DNA of 64,000 nt, taken from assembly GCF_918797505.1 (NCBI RefSeq), contig NC_092793.1, positions 45,000,243-45,064,242 of the forward strand, read 5' to 3'. Every line of letters starts with the position of its first letter. Position 1 is the first letter of the stretch. Source of the DNA: Bemisia tabaci. Taxonomy: Eukaryota > Arthropoda > Insecta > Hemiptera > Aleyrodidae. A program made the translations under genes and the position numbers. Shown here piece by piece: positions 37,049 through 49,283 of the stretch. The notes below the pieces were generated by a model. That model was not told the origin of the DNA. It saw only the letters and a program-made list of their open reading frames with translations, and did not search any database.

Positions 37049-37861
37049 TATGGCTGCATCTGTCATAACCATATATCTATTTTATATTTATTACAATGTC
37101 GATTCTTGAGAAAAAGTCTCTTGTGGTTCGTAAACTAGAAGTTATGTTTTTACTCTTGTATGTGGTGAGATACCCCCTAAGCTTTTTACCTTTGGCTGAA
37201 AGCTACTGCTCGATGGTGTTGATGCACTGTGAAACGTATTCAGTTTCATCTCTGTACTTTGAGTGCTTCTTGCGGTATCTCATAACATCTATGACTCTCT
37301 CTTGTTGATCCGGCTGATTGGTTCCCTTGATGGTATTTTATCATTCCACTTTAATCTGCTCGTAGGTTCTTGACATTCTTCTGTAGACATATCTGCCACT
37401 CAGGTTTTGATGCTCTCCTTGTGGAATCCAGTCCCTCTCTGGTCTTAAAGTTGTGTTTCTACGTAGTTGTTGGTAACTACTTACACAATGGCTTGGAGTT
37501 CCCACTGAGTAAACTGAGTATTACTATTGTAGTGGAGTGCAATATTTTTGGTCAGGATATGTACTGTAATGTGGATATGCGTTGTTGTTTATTCATTCGA
37601 GGGACCCTCCACTTGCTGGTCTAGGATACAGGGAGAATGGGCCTGTTGCACCGTTTTTTTTTTTATTGCTTTAATCGAAAGAACATTCACCCGGCGCTCC
37701 TGATATCACAGGAATTTTCCCGGAGTTTTTTGATCACCGGAAACCCCCAAAAAATCAACTTAAAAACGCCTCAAAATTTGGATTTTCAAAACGGTCACTT
37801 TTACACGGTAACGAATCCGCCATACTTGTGACGTGCAATGGTTCGACAGACCTGTTCTTTT

Positions 37862-39025
37862 CATCACTTACAATGTATTTTCCCATAAGGAATTGGCAGC
37901 CGCGTTTCAAATGCAAATATCGAGTCAATCTATGATTTTTTAAACAAAATGGAATTCAGAAATGGATTCCTCGTACATTTAAATGGTTAAAATCTTCATT
38001 AGATAAATAAGAACCGACGGGATAAATCCTATTTTTAGGGAAGACTGTAGTCAATGGGCGAGTGTTTACATCTGCTCAGTGATAACAGACATGGACATTA
38101 GCTCAATATTTAGCCATTTTCATGAGTTTTCACTTTTTTATCACTATTTGAAGGTAAGTTTCTTTTGTAGATCAATTATTTAGTGCCTTAGGATCATGTT
38201 AAAAGCTGTATTGATACACATTGTTACTTATTAATTCAGAACACACACCAGCAGTCCAACGCTCAAACCTGGATGTAACGAGTCAGTTGTTATTTCTTAA
38301 TATTTCACCCTTCAATGTTTCACTGAAGACACCAAAATGAAAGTATCAATCATTGATGATAAAAAAAAACTTACCTTTGACAATACTGATGAGATGAGGA
38401 GACCGGTATGTTACAGATGGAGGCAAGGAAAGTAAACATAGGATCCTTCTTCAGTTACTAGACTTATAGATTAATTTTTCTGTGCTTATAGTGTTAGATT
38501 GAAAACACACAGGAATTTAAAGTAACTTAAGTGTGTAAAACGTGGGAACGTTCTGAATGATATTGAGATGTTTGTTGAAAAGTTAAGAATGATTTACACG
38601 CATTGAGAGAACATCCATGGTTTGAGAGTTGGACTGCCGGAGTGTGTTTTGAATTAATAAGTAACAATGTGTACGTTACAGCTTTTAACATGATCCTAAG
38701 GCACTAAATAATTGATCTACAAAAGAAACTTACCTTCAAATAGTGACAAAAAAGTGAAAACTCATGAAAATGGCTAAATATTGAGCTAATGTCCATGTCT
38801 GTTATCACTAAGCAGATGTAAACAATCGCCCATTGACTACAGTCTTCCCTAAAAATAGGGTTTATCCAGTCGGTTCTTATTTATCTAATGCAGGTTTTAA
38901 CCATTTAAATGTACGAGGAATCCATTTCTGAATTCCATTTTGTTCAAAAAATCATAGATTGACTCGATATTTACATTTGAAAAGCGGTTGCCAATTCCTC
39001 ATGGGAAAATACATTGTAAGTGATG
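37862..39025. mobile_element. 1.2 kb inverted repeat element
   Basis: The left arm 37862 to about 38275 pairs with the right arm from about 38615 to 39025. The ends are CATCACTTACAATG and CATTGTAAGTGATG, and the arms are about 410 bases and highly similar. The spacer of about 340 bases has no recognisable content. No target duplication was found. Confidence 0.85.
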
Positions 39026-39099
39026 ATAGCCCCAAAAAGAGAATGGTAGTTGTGTGTAGAGTGTCCTTTTGGCCCTACTTGCGGCGACCGTTATAATGC

Positions 39100-39912
39100 G
39101 GCATACTCTCAGTTTTAATTTAAGCCCAAGTTTTTTCAAAATCGGATGAACAAGACGCTTAGGAGGTCATTTCTCCCTTGCCGAAGTCGATGCGTTTCCC
39201 GCCACCTTCAGGCGCGCGATAAGTCAGCATTTTCGGAACCCACCAAGCATGAATTTTTTTCAACTCAACCATGTATGAATGATTTGATGGAAGACAGATC
39301 GAGAAATTACAGGAAAATATTGGAGAATTTCCTGAAATGTCATTCGGCGATCTTCGCGGATATATGGGGCGACTTATTGCACTAAGCCCTTATCGATCAC
39401 ACCTTAGCCTGCCATCTCTGGCCTCTGGCTGTATCAAGCACTTCTGCTCTTCCTCCGCGAAACGATTGGCTCAACCTCCGGATATTTCCATTGCTCATCG
39501 CATTTTTCCCGTGAACTGTTCGAAGTCTGCGAATGTCACATGGCCTAACACCTTCTGAAGTCAAAAATCGAATTACTGACCTAACTTTACAGTTCTCAAG
39601 CTTTGAAAGTGCCATAACTTTACAACACACTTTACAGAATAAACTTGCACATGGGTCAAAAGAACACTGATTGCACTCATCATCGAAGGCCCAAAAAAAA
39701 CAGCATACTAAACATATTAAAAACCTGGTAAAAAATATTGATGAGGATTTAAATGCAATCGGATCAGATTGGCGGCAATCGTCCGCATATCTTTTGCTTA
39801 CCACGGATGCTGTGCTCCTGGAAGTGGCGGGAGAAATGACCTCCTGAGCGTCCTGTTCATTCGATTTTTAAAAACATGGGCTTAAATTAAAGTTAAGAGT
39901 ATGCCTTGTATG
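39100..39912 (-). mobile_element. Mariner-like element relic with inverted ends
   Basis: Inverted arms at about 39102-39190 and 39822-39912 surround a minus-strand remnant of a mariner transposase N-terminus (39397-39615). The element is short for a full mariner, so most of the transposase has been lost. It lies directly beside the right end of the preceding inverted repeat. Confidence 0.72.
39397..39615 (-). pseudogene. Mariner-type transposase N-terminal helix-turn-helix relic
   Basis: Reading minus from 39615 gives LENCKVRSVIRFLTSEGVRP, then DIRRLRTVHGKNAMSNGNIR and a RGGRAEVLDTARGQR end. This follows the order of the DNA-binding N-terminus of many arthropod mariner transposases (K-C-E-V-R-S-V-I-R-F-L, then Y-G-x-x-A-M-S, then G-R-x-x-V-x-D). 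The catalytic domain is absent. The open frame continues upstream to 39804, but that part has no transposase-like features. Confidence 0.75.
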
Positions 39913-41375
39913 TGCATATAATCGGATTTTCCCTGTCTCTATTAGTTTTGAAATAAGAGCAAAACGCGCAGGACTTCAGGGATTACCCTCATAATTGTTT
40001 AATTTTTATCAGGATTCATATTTATTATTTTTTTTGTTTTTTTGAAAAAGTAACATTTTCAAAGAAATTATTAAAATTTCATGATCTTCTTTGACAATCT
40101 CTGAATCTAGGTCTCATAGCCCGGCTCCTTTAGCTCAGCTTCTTGATATTTTAGCGCAGTGAAATGATCCACTTGGACTTAGAATAATTTGGTTTTACAG
40201 GTGAAGACTAATACATTGGTTTGTCACAAATTTACAAGCTTTTTCAATGAATATTGCGCACCTTGTCTATGAATCAAGAGGCTTTTCCAATTAAGATAAT
40301 TTGAATCAGCAAGTGGCCACTGTAATGATTCATTTCCTCTAACACATGACCAAAGGATGCCATGTATCTCAGATTTTACTTTTTCAGCAGAAAATTCCAT
40401 GTATCGGGATACTGATGAAAATCCTTTAGGAAGATGATAGCAGCAGACACAACTCGAACTTTGTACTCCCCTTATCTCAAAAAATCTAACAATTGAATTT
40501 TTTGATCCTGGATGCTTTAAAAATTGGTGACTATTGATTTTTGTGAGATGGTTGGATGGTGCGTTATGTCCCATTTTTTGCTCATGACTCCCAACCGTAT
40601 ATTTACTATGGTAATCAGCGTGGTCATATTCAGTTAGAATAACCCTCAGTTGGTGCTACTTATGTTGTCTGTGCAGGTATAGAGGGAAAAGGAGGTGTTT
40701 GTATTTTGGGAGTTGTAGCATGTCCAGTTTTAATTATCAGCAACGCTGTCATCAGCTGCTCTGTATACCTAACCTTCAACTTTTCTACTTTCATCCTACT
40801 TGGTTATCTATTCTTCCTCCATTTAATAACCTCAATCTACTTTACTATATTTGATTTTCTTATTTAAAAGAAAACATGGCAAGAGGAAGTATTAAATTCA
40901 TATTTTGTGTTGATTCACGCCAAAACAATAGACATTATGGTTGGTTTTCCGTTCTTAGAATTCGGATTTGTCAGAAATATTGACATAATACTGTATCCTC
41001 CAATCTATCATGGTGTAAAAAAATTAGAAAGTATCACCACCTTATTTTTTCCTCCACTTATTTCGGCAGGACACGCTTCTACCAACCATAGTTGAATCTA
41101 GCACATTAAATGCCTTGATCATCGTTATCCTCAATGAATTGATCAATTCCGTCTATTTGGCAACCAAGTATTCTTTTCTATTCCTTCCTTTTCTCTGATT
41201 TAAAATCAGTTGCCAATTCGAGGCATTGTAAGTGAAGCCCTATAGCACTCACAAGTGGAGGTTGTAATAATGTCTTTGTTTTTAATGTTAAAAATAGATA
41301 TCATCTGACTTTAATTAGCTCAGTTAATTTAAAAAATACAATTTGTTCATATGCAGTGTGTTTCTAGCTCCACAT

Positions 41376-42107
41376 CAGGGCCCCTGAGCACAAATATATA
41401 TGCTGAAATTGCTGCTCAGGTCCAGTGTCCGAGCAGATAAAAAAAGGCTCAGTGTTAACGGCTCAAATTGATTCGAATCAAATAGTGCTCAACTTAGTGC
41501 ACGCTGCGCGAGAGAGCTGAAGGCGATGGCAGGTATAGTGCTGAATACGAGAGCGAGCGTAATTCACCTGCCGCTGGAATTACGCTCAATGAGCATTATT
41601 CCCGCCTGGCGAATTATGCTCAACGACCACCGCTCATATACTGAGATTTACATGACCGAAATTGCAACACCGCAAAATTCCTCAACCCCCATCTAACGAG
41701 GGGTTGCTACAGTCACCGGCAAAGTCGCAGCTTACCCGAAGCAACAGCACACGCGTACACCGCAGCCGCGGTAATAGGTGCAGGACGCAGGTAGAAAAAA
41801 CGGGAATTGCCAACGTGTGCTTAATTGATCATTTTCAGCGAGCGAAGTGAGCATAATTCAGTGGGCTCGAATTACGCTCAGATTTGAGCCCAAATCGTCG
41901 GCCGCTAGGTACCTGCCCGCGCCCTTGACTTGAGTGTTATTCCCAGCGGTAACTGCTCTCGCTCAAATCCCAATTCTTCTGCATGGCTTTGTATGCTTCT
42001 CGCTCTTGGGACAGCTCGACGGCACTGCTTTGTTATTGCTCTACTCAACAGCGAATTAGTGAGCACTGATTTAGAGCAGTGCTCAAGAATTATGCTCAGG
42101 GGCCCTG
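41376..42107. mobile_element. hAT-like non-autonomous element, 732 bases
   Basis: CAGGGCCCCTGAGCA at 41376 and its exact reverse complement ending at 42107 form 15-base inverted ends. The 8-base word CTCCACAT flanks both sides (41368-41375 and 42108-42115). CAGGG-type ends and an 8-base duplication fit hAT. The interior contains GCTCA in either orientation about 16 times, including five copies of GAATTAYGCTCA, plausibly subterminal transposase sites. Higher GC than the intron around it. No transposase. Confidence 0.9.
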
Positions 42108-42194
42108 CTCCACATGCATGTAACTATCATATGAAGCCCAAAAACAAAAAGGACAATTCTAATGTAATTAATATGTTACGGTCAGTGACAAAAA

Positions 42195-42345
42195 TTCATT
42201 GGCCCATCATATCATTGGCCAAATTAGCCAGTCAAAGACATCATTGGTCAATTAATGATGTTTTTGTTCAAAATCACCAGCCAATCATATCTTAGGCTGG
42301 CCATTACAGTTGGCTTGATCATTGGTCAACCGCATATTGACCAAT
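42195..42345. repeat. Cluster of ATTGG/CCAAT words
   Basis: Six ATTGG or CCAAT pentamers in both orientations lie within 150 bases, many as CATTGGYC. This could be a short degenerate inverted-repeat element starting CATTGGCC and ending GACCAATGAGG, or chance. CCAAT is also a transcription factor word, but I have no evidence for a promoter. Confidence 0.4.
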
Positions 42346-42796
42346 GAGGTCCATTTTCTAGAAGGAAAAAAAAATTATCTGCCTCTTAGTGTACTGTCAT
42401 TGGGTTACCTGCTGTTGTGGCACCTAGAGTTGCTTTGTTTTGAATGCTTTTGGGTTAAAAATATAGCAAAGTGATCCTGATAGTCCAGGGTGAACCTGAA
42501 ATCATTATTTTCCATGCAACTTTTTACTACTAATCTTTTAAGTCGTCTGGCATTGGGTATTGAATCCATTACTTACAATGGAGAATTTGCTCACAAAAAG
42601 TTTATTGCTTTATCTGATAGTGCCTAATGAGCTGACCTCGCCATATTTTTCATAATTTTTTTCTGACATGGGAAATTCGAGAAAAACAGATTTAAAAATG
42701 AAAAAATCCACCGTTTCGTGTCGTCATCTGGCGGGATCTTCCATTTAAAGACATGTATTTTAGCAGATTAGGTTATTTTGTTTTATTTTCTCCAAT

Positions 42797-44692
42797 AATT
42801 GAGGACCATGCCGGAAGAAGGGCGTATCTCGAGATGCGCCCTTTTTTCAACATTTTCTAATACTACGTCGAATAGTGAGAGTATCCTCCAAGTTTGAGAA
42901 AAATCTGTCGATTCGTTACGTGAATAATTGACTCGTAATGTACACCGAATATACGCCCTTCTTCCGGCCAACAAACTTTCTCTCCTTATTTACACATTTT
43001 GCCTTCCGTCATATGGATTTCTACCTGTTTTCTGGTGACAGATGTGTCTTTTCCATTTTTTTCTCATATAAAGGGATAGTTTTAGCCAAATAGAATGATT
43101 ATTTATTCATTATTATTTACTTTACATCACAGAAAGTGAAATGTGAGAATTATGATTTATTGCATATTACATTAGTAATGTTAAAAATGCAGTCCGAAGC
43201 TTTTAGTTTCGGAGTTATAAGTTTATAGACAAATTATCATGACTCTATGTATGTTTGATGTGAGATACAAGTACGCGATCATGAAATCTCCCAAATGGCT
43301 GCTGTGGCACGGCGCAGCGTGGAAATTCCTATATCAGCCACCTTACTCGCGGGCGCGGGTGAAATGATAACACACCTATCCTTCTCCAGAATATTATGAA
43401 AAATATTGGAAAAATTTGGCTACATCGGACAAATCTTAAGTTTTTTAATCAATAAAAGTGGAAATCTGTCGCATGAACAACTACAGAATATTCAACAAGG
43501 GGTTTTTTTTATGGAAAATGATCTCCCGATGAAGAGCTTGGGGGGTTGGAGCGCGAAGCGGTCAGAAGGCGTACCTTATCCAAGAGTTAATTAAATTTGG
43601 CACCATTTTACAATCAATAAAGCTAAAAGGCAAGAGTTCACAGAATTTCCATCAGATACTCTTGAAAAATGAAAAGTATAGTTCTCCGGGCAATTTTTTT
43701 TAATGATTAAATCGACGCATTTTCCATCCTCATAAAATTGGATCTTTGCGTGATGAAGGTTTGGGCATTGAAAAGTTCATTTTTACGGACAATGTATCAA
43801 ATTATTAAGCAACACTCGGTTCAAAGGTAACAGATATTCCACAGTTTAAAAAGACAACCATAGAAAAAACAATTTCCAAAAGAAACCGGTATACGATTAA
43901 AGTTCATTTCTGGACGATTGGCAATACAGCATAGGCAAAAAGTATTGAAATTAGACAAATAGAATCTAATGTGTGCAATTCGTAACCAATTGAATTTTTG
44001 ACCACCTTTGGAGGCCCCCCAGACTCAATAAGGTGCAACAGCGAGTTATATCAGTTTTCAAACAAAAACAATGCACTTTTCTTATGTACGTGCATTCGGA
44101 AAAATTTAGTTTTTTCCTCTAATAACCATCAGATTTTAAAAAACTGCAGCTCGTTAAAAAGCTGGTGAAATTCTACAGAAACCTTTTTCTTTGATTTGCT
44201 TTAAAGTAATTTCGTCACGAGGTACAAAAGAAGGAAATCAACTTAACAGTGAATTTAGTGTCTTAAGCAATCATAAGTGCGCCCGGAAAAAGCTGGGTTT
44301 CTCTGCAACAAGGGACCCGATCTTTAAAAACTTTGGCTCGTTAGAATGGTGAAATGTATTTGCAAAAAATTATTCCCCGATTTTCTACTATTTCATTACT
44401 TTATGAGTTATCGAAGGAAAACGATCCTCTTTTTTTATTGTACATACAAGGATTTCGAAAGAAGGGCGTATCTCTGTCTTACTTTGTCCAATGATTACAG
44501 AGGGCAAATTATTTATTTTCTTCAAACTTTTAACGTATTTTAAAGCTGTAGGATCTAGTTTAAGATAATTGCCTTTGGTTTAACCAACTGCCGCTTTTAA
44601 TTTTTCGGGACACCATTTCAAATCTTCAAATGCGTTTTTCTAACGACGCTGAACCTTGTACATACGCCCTTCTTCCGACACGGTCCTCAATT
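42797..44692. mobile_element. 1.9 kb element with 30-base inverted ends
   Basis: The left end AATTGAGGACC...GGGCGTA (42797-42826) and the reverse complement at 44663-44692 agree at 28 of 30 positions. The inner part of the end, GAAGAAGGGCGTA or close variants, recurs inverted near 42954-42968 and direct near 44461-44473. The interior has no transposase I can recognise. The target duplication is not clear. Confidence 0.75.
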
Positions 44693-45292
44693 GTTCAATG
44701 TAGAAACCAAGGATATCCTCAGTTATCCTGGCAGTATCATTTTAAAGAGAAATACACAAAATTTAAGACACCTACAAATTCTCTATTGGCTTAAACATAA
44801 GTCCTCTCTTTTCAATGCCCCTGTTTCTTTTGCTTGTATGCAAAGCCTCAAATATAAGGAAATAACCTCCACTCATCTGTAGCAATATTTCTCTTTGATT
44901 TCTTGAACCATTCTATTTCCACTACCATGGACCATCAACGTATGCGCATCATAAAGCATTAAAAAAAAAATTAATTCGTTACTTAATGCTTGGTTACGGA
45001 CGCATTTTCATGAACTGGTTGTCTCAACTTTTCCGAATCCAGATCATATCTTATCAGTCGGTTTACTCACCTACTGCCGCTGTAAATATCTAGCTCTCGT
45101 GAAACACATCCATCCAAAGTAAAATGTCGCACTATCATATGGAAGAATCTCATGCTTTTCCTGAAAACCTAGGGAAAATCTGTTTTTTCAGTAGTAGCCA
45201 TAGTTGCTTGGTCATTGTCATCATTGGTCGGCCAATGCATTCATCACAAAATGTTTCACTTACAATCGGTATCACCCACAACAGCCTGATAG

Positions 45293-45573
45293 TGATCTCA
45301 TTGACCGATTTACGCACATTCTCTGTGAAAGATACATCCATGCTGACAAACATGACTGTAGACCTGGAGCAGAATTTTAGCAGGTTTTTATAAAAACATA
45401 ATCAATAAATTCATGATTTTGCCCGACAATGATGTCATCGACCGATTTACGCACATTCGCTGTGAAAGATACATCCATGTCAAAAAAATTACTGTAGACC
45501 TGGAGCATATTTCTAGCAGGTTTTCATAAAAATCTAATCTAACTGTAGATAATCAATAGATTCATGATTTTGC
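45293..45573. repeat. Tandem duplication, two copies of about 135 bases
   Basis: 45293-45423 and 45430-45573 are diverged direct copies. Both contain CGATTTACGCACATTC, GTGAAAGATACATCCATG, ACTGTAGACCTGGAGCA and TTCATGATTTTGC in that order. The second has a short insertion near its end. No coding sense. Confidence 0.85.
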
Positions 45574-46327
45574 TCAAGAAACTTATCATTTCGAGTGATT
45601 CTCTGCAGTTCTGCTCAGTATTAATTGTTCGCTATTTTTGCAAATCGTCCTGAATCGGATATGTGAATATGATTGCATGCTCAGTATTACTTTTGAATTT
45701 TAAGGATGAAAATCCTCTTGTTTTCTTTTTTACAAATAATGTTCCCCTCTTATGAATTTTGAACATGTCGACGGTGAAACTACCAAACCACATAATATCT
45801 TGTTTGCAATGTTTTAAAATCTCTGCCCTCATCCTATTTTCTTTGAAGAGAACAAATCAACATCATTCCTTGAAGTCATCACAGAAGTTTCTTTGTGCAG
45901 AGAGGAAAAATCACGAAATTTTTTAATAATTGACGTCAGATAGCCCATTTAAATAACATACTGTGACAGATAGTCTGCACTGTTGCAAACTGAGCTATGA
46001 GGTTTTGGGAGTTTTACTAACCACACCCAATGTGGATCTATTTTTGGTAATGGATAGATGATTTTCCTTTCTGTCTCATTATAATTCCTACCCCTTGTTT
46101 CATTTGCAAGTATAGCTTGACATTTTAGGAACTTTTAAAACGCCCCCTTTCTTTGAAGCTTTGACATTTTAGGAATTTTTATAATGCCCCCTTTCCTTGA
46201 ATCATTTATTTGATGCTCAGTTCATGGTAACGCAAAGTGCGAATGTGAACATTATTCAAGTATTGTGTATCTCAAATGGGCTTGATCCTAGTCTGACAAA
46301 CAACTTGGTTCACTAGAATGATGTATA

Positions 46328-47621
46328 CAGGGTTATCCAAAAGTCACCTACCACCCCTGTAACTTTTTTCCTAATTGAGATAGAAGTTTGAAACTATGGG
46401 AAAATTCCTCAGTCTAAAGTAGCAACTTTTTGGTCCCCCCAAAATTTTGGGGGGCGGCTCCCCCTAAGGGGTGCGGAGGCTAACTTTTTTTTTCAAATGG
46501 CAATTCCCCTTTTGTGATACCTCATTCGAAAGATTATAAAAAAAGAAAATTTTTGGCGCAAACCGCAGGTCAAAATATTGATTTTTGACAAAATGGCGGC
46601 CAGTCAAAGTTCAAAATGGCGGAAATTTGGCATCTCCGTTTTTTATCGGCGGATTGGTCTGAAACTCAGAATCCTAGGGTTTTTCGGGACGAGAAAAATG
46701 ATTCTGGCATTAGTTCTCCGGAAATGTCAGTCCTTTTCAAAATGGCGGCTTTGAGCGGGAAGTAGATATTTAGGCTGCTTATCGTCGGATTTGTATTAGA
46801 CTTGGTATCCGGGGGTATTTCGGCACGAGAAGAACGAATCTTTCATTGGATTTTTGAATTTTTTAATAATTTTAAAATGACAGAAAAAATGCGAATGGCG
46901 ATGGTGGATGCGAATTTTCCGTTATTCTTCCGCCACCATTTTGACGATATTCAGTGTTTCAAAAATCTAATGAAAGATTAATTTTTTTCGAGCCAAAAAC
47001 CACCAGAGTATTGACTTTTGTGCAAATCCATCGGTAAACAGCCGTAATATGGATTTTCCGTCATTTTTTCGCCGCCATTTTAAACTTTTTAATAAAAATT
47101 CAAAAATCCAATAAAAGATTCGTTCTTCTCGTGCCGAAATACCCCCGGATACCAAGTCTCATACAAATCCGACGATAAGCAGCCTAAATATCCACTTCCC
47201 GCTCTAAGCTGCCATTTTAATCTGCCGCCATTTTGAAAAGGACTGACATTTCTGGAAAACTAATGCCAGAATCGTTTTTCTCGTCCCGAAAAACCCTAGG
47301 ATTCTGAGTTTCAGACCAATCCGCTGATGAAAAACGGAGATGCCAAATTTCCGCCATTTTGAACTTTGACCGGCCGCCATTTTGTCAAAAATCAACATTT
47401 TGACCTGCGGTTTGCGCCAAAAATTTTCTTTTTTTATTATTTTTCGAATGAGGTATCACAAAAGGGGGGGTTGCCATTTGAAAGAAAAAGTTAGCCCCTC
47501 AAAATTTTGGGGGGACCAAAAAGTTGCTACCTTAGACCGAGGAACATTCCCAAAGTTTCCAACTTCTATCTCAATTAGGAAAAAAGTTACAGGGGTGGTA
47601 GGTGACTTTTGGAGAACCCTG
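46328..47621. mobile_element. 1.3 kb foldback element with TA ends
   Basis: The ends CAGGGTTATCCAAAAGTCAC (46328) and the reverse complement ending 47621 are flanked by TA (46326-46327, 47622-47623). The arms pair almost throughout to a centre near 46960. The word AAAATGGCGG occurs repeatedly in the arms. An insertion or deletion near the CCCCAAAATTTTGGGG block makes the left arm longer. The end motif resembles those at 19143, 20234, 33817 and 58783. No transposase. Confidence 0.88.
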
Positions 47622-47854
47622 TATGTACCAATAGCTGTCACGATAAGTCTGCTCCTAATTTTATCGTTATTAGGTGTGAATGGAAGCTCATGTGAAACCA
47701 ATATCTTATCGTATTTTTGTGTTCTTGCCTATGGGCTTCTAGGGAGCCCTCCCTTGCCTCCCTGAGACGCTAGCAGTGTTCAATTCACTGCATTGGAGTG
47801 TGTCTTATTTATGAAAAATTCGAATTTAAAGGAGAGCTTGTTCTTACAAATCGA

Positions 47855-47868
47855 TGTGTGTGTGTGTG
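47855..47868. repeat. (TG)7 microsatellite
   Basis: Seven TG units in a row. Nothing else is notable. Confidence 0.85.
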
Positions 47869-48442
47869 CCAGGCTAACAATTGCGATACGTTTTTATCTG
47901 TTGCCCAAACGACTTAAGTGACACAGGTTGAAAATCAAGGTTTTTAATATAATTAACCATGTAATTGTGGACCTCGGAATCAAAAATTGTGGATGAAGTT
48001 TCTTACGAAGTGGTTTCCATCCCAAACCAGCTAGTTTGGGGAACTTTTGGGGGCCTCTCAGAAACCTGTTGGCAAATGTGCTGGAACAAAAGAATTTTAT
48101 TTCAGCTTTGTATGTAAACGTCAGACAAGTTATTATACGTCACTTTTACATAGAAACCACGCAAACTCCTTGTCAGAGATAATGATAGTCTACAGAAATA
48201 TCGGTAGCAGGAAACATTCCTGCCGTCACTGGCAGCAGCAAGTCAAGTAATACCTTTCTTGTCAGAGTAAACTGCCTTTTTTTTTAAGTTGACAGAAAGC
48301 GCTATCATCAAGAGAAAACATCGCTAAGTATCTCCATTTAACTGTCACATTATTGGCTAATATTTCATGTCTTTTTACGTACTTCATAACTAACTTATAC
48401 TCTCTTATAGATTTGCTTGTTTGCCTGGTTTTTTGCTTTCAG

Positions 48443-48585
48443 AAGGTGGAGAGGCGAGAGAAGTTTGAACAAATTGTCCGAGAAAGAGAAAGACAGAGGC
48501 TTGAAATTAACCAGAAGAAATGGTCGCGAAGGGAAGAAATTGATTTTTACCGTACCATTTCATCTTTCGGCGTCGAATTTGATAG
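48443..48585 (+). CDS. kis: kismet/CHD7-like, exon E (charged helix and SANT-like start)
   Basis: The exon is 143 bases after a TTTTTTGCTTTCAG acceptor and ends before GTAAGG. It starts in phase 0, gives 47 codons and leaves AG for an arginine codon. The peptide opens with a highly charged helix rich in Arg, Glu and Lys, then KWSRREEIDFYRTISSFGVE. This is the hallmark R-W-x-R-R-E-E-x-D-F-Y-R sequence opening the SANT-like module of CHD6-9 and kismet, which together with the following SLIDE-like helix contacts linker DNA. Phase and order fit exon F only 555 bases downstream. Confidence 0.96.
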
Positions 48586-49140
48586 GTAAGGGTTCAATCT
48601 GTTAAATCTTTAACAACAAAGAAGATTCTTTAATCGAAAAAATGTTTGTAAGTCCACATTACAGCGTTTTAGACATAGGAAATAGATGTCTCGTACTGAA
48701 ATTAGAAACTGTAGGTAAATCATACATTTTTTAGAAATTTGCAAAATATTAAAGAATTATTAGATTAGCTTAAAGGCTCAAAAAATCGTAATAAATAAAA
48801 TTCTCTATGCTGTAATAGTTTCTTCCTAAGCCCATGGAAGTAGGTATGCAGCCAAACTGCAACATTTTTGTTCAGCCTATTGATCAGTGGCATTGAAAAT
48901 AAGAATAATCTAATAAAACAATTTAATTAATCATATAATGTAACAAAATAAAACTAGCTTAATTTGCAAAGCTCAACTCAAAAAAACATCTAGTGCAGTT
49001 GTTTGTATCATCTGAGTAAAAAATAGGTTTATCCATGGGAATTGAAGCTTCTAATTCAAAGCTCATCCATGTATTCCCCCCCCCTTTCGCATTGCTGGAA
49101 TTTTTGATCTTCTAATTTTGTTTCTTTCCTTTCTTCTCAG
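48586..49140 (+). other. Intron between exons E and F (555 bases)
   Basis: This is the shortest intron in the window, AT-rich, and free of any recognisable mobile element. It ends in a strong pyrimidine tract with a C run at 49076-49085. Confidence 0.85.
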
Positions 49141-49283
49141 GACAAAGAACCAAATCGATTGGACCAAATTTCGAGCTCTATCTCGCTTAGACAAGAAATT
49201 TGATGAAACCATCACAGACTATTTCAGAGCTTTTTGTGCAATGTGTAAGCGAGTATGTGGTATTAAACCATCAGAAGAAGAAG
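49141..49283 (+). CDS. kis: kismet/CHD7-like, exon F (SLIDE-like segment)
   Basis: The exon is 143 bases between a strong TTTCTTCTCAG acceptor and donor GTAATT. It begins with the third base of the split arginine codon and ends with the first base of a glutamate codon completed at 54336. The peptide carries RALSRLDKKFDETITDYFRA and then MCKRVCG, matching the W-x-x-F-R-x-x-A-R-L-D-K-K-T-D-E-x-L-T-x-Y-F core of the CHD6-9 DNA-binding region. All conserved hydrophobic and cysteine positions I can recall are present. It forms one domain with exon E. Confidence 0.96.

Larger units (their letters stand above)
31156..48442 (+). other. Intron between exons D and E (17.3 kb)
   Basis: This is the largest and most repeat-laden intron, with elements at 33817-37048, 37862-39025, 39100-39912, 41376-42107, 42797-44692 and 46328-47621. 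In 31156-33810 I see a hairpin around 32828-32856 (AGGGCCTA / TAGGCCCT) and otherwise nothing nameable. In 37050-37860 there is a lone TGGGCCTGTTGCACC repeat word near 37638. In 39915-41360 I see nothing. In 42116-42790 there is a cluster of ATTGG/CCAAT words. In 44700-46320 there is a tandem duplication at 45293. In 47625-48440 there is a (TG)7 run at 47855-47868. Confidence 0.75.
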
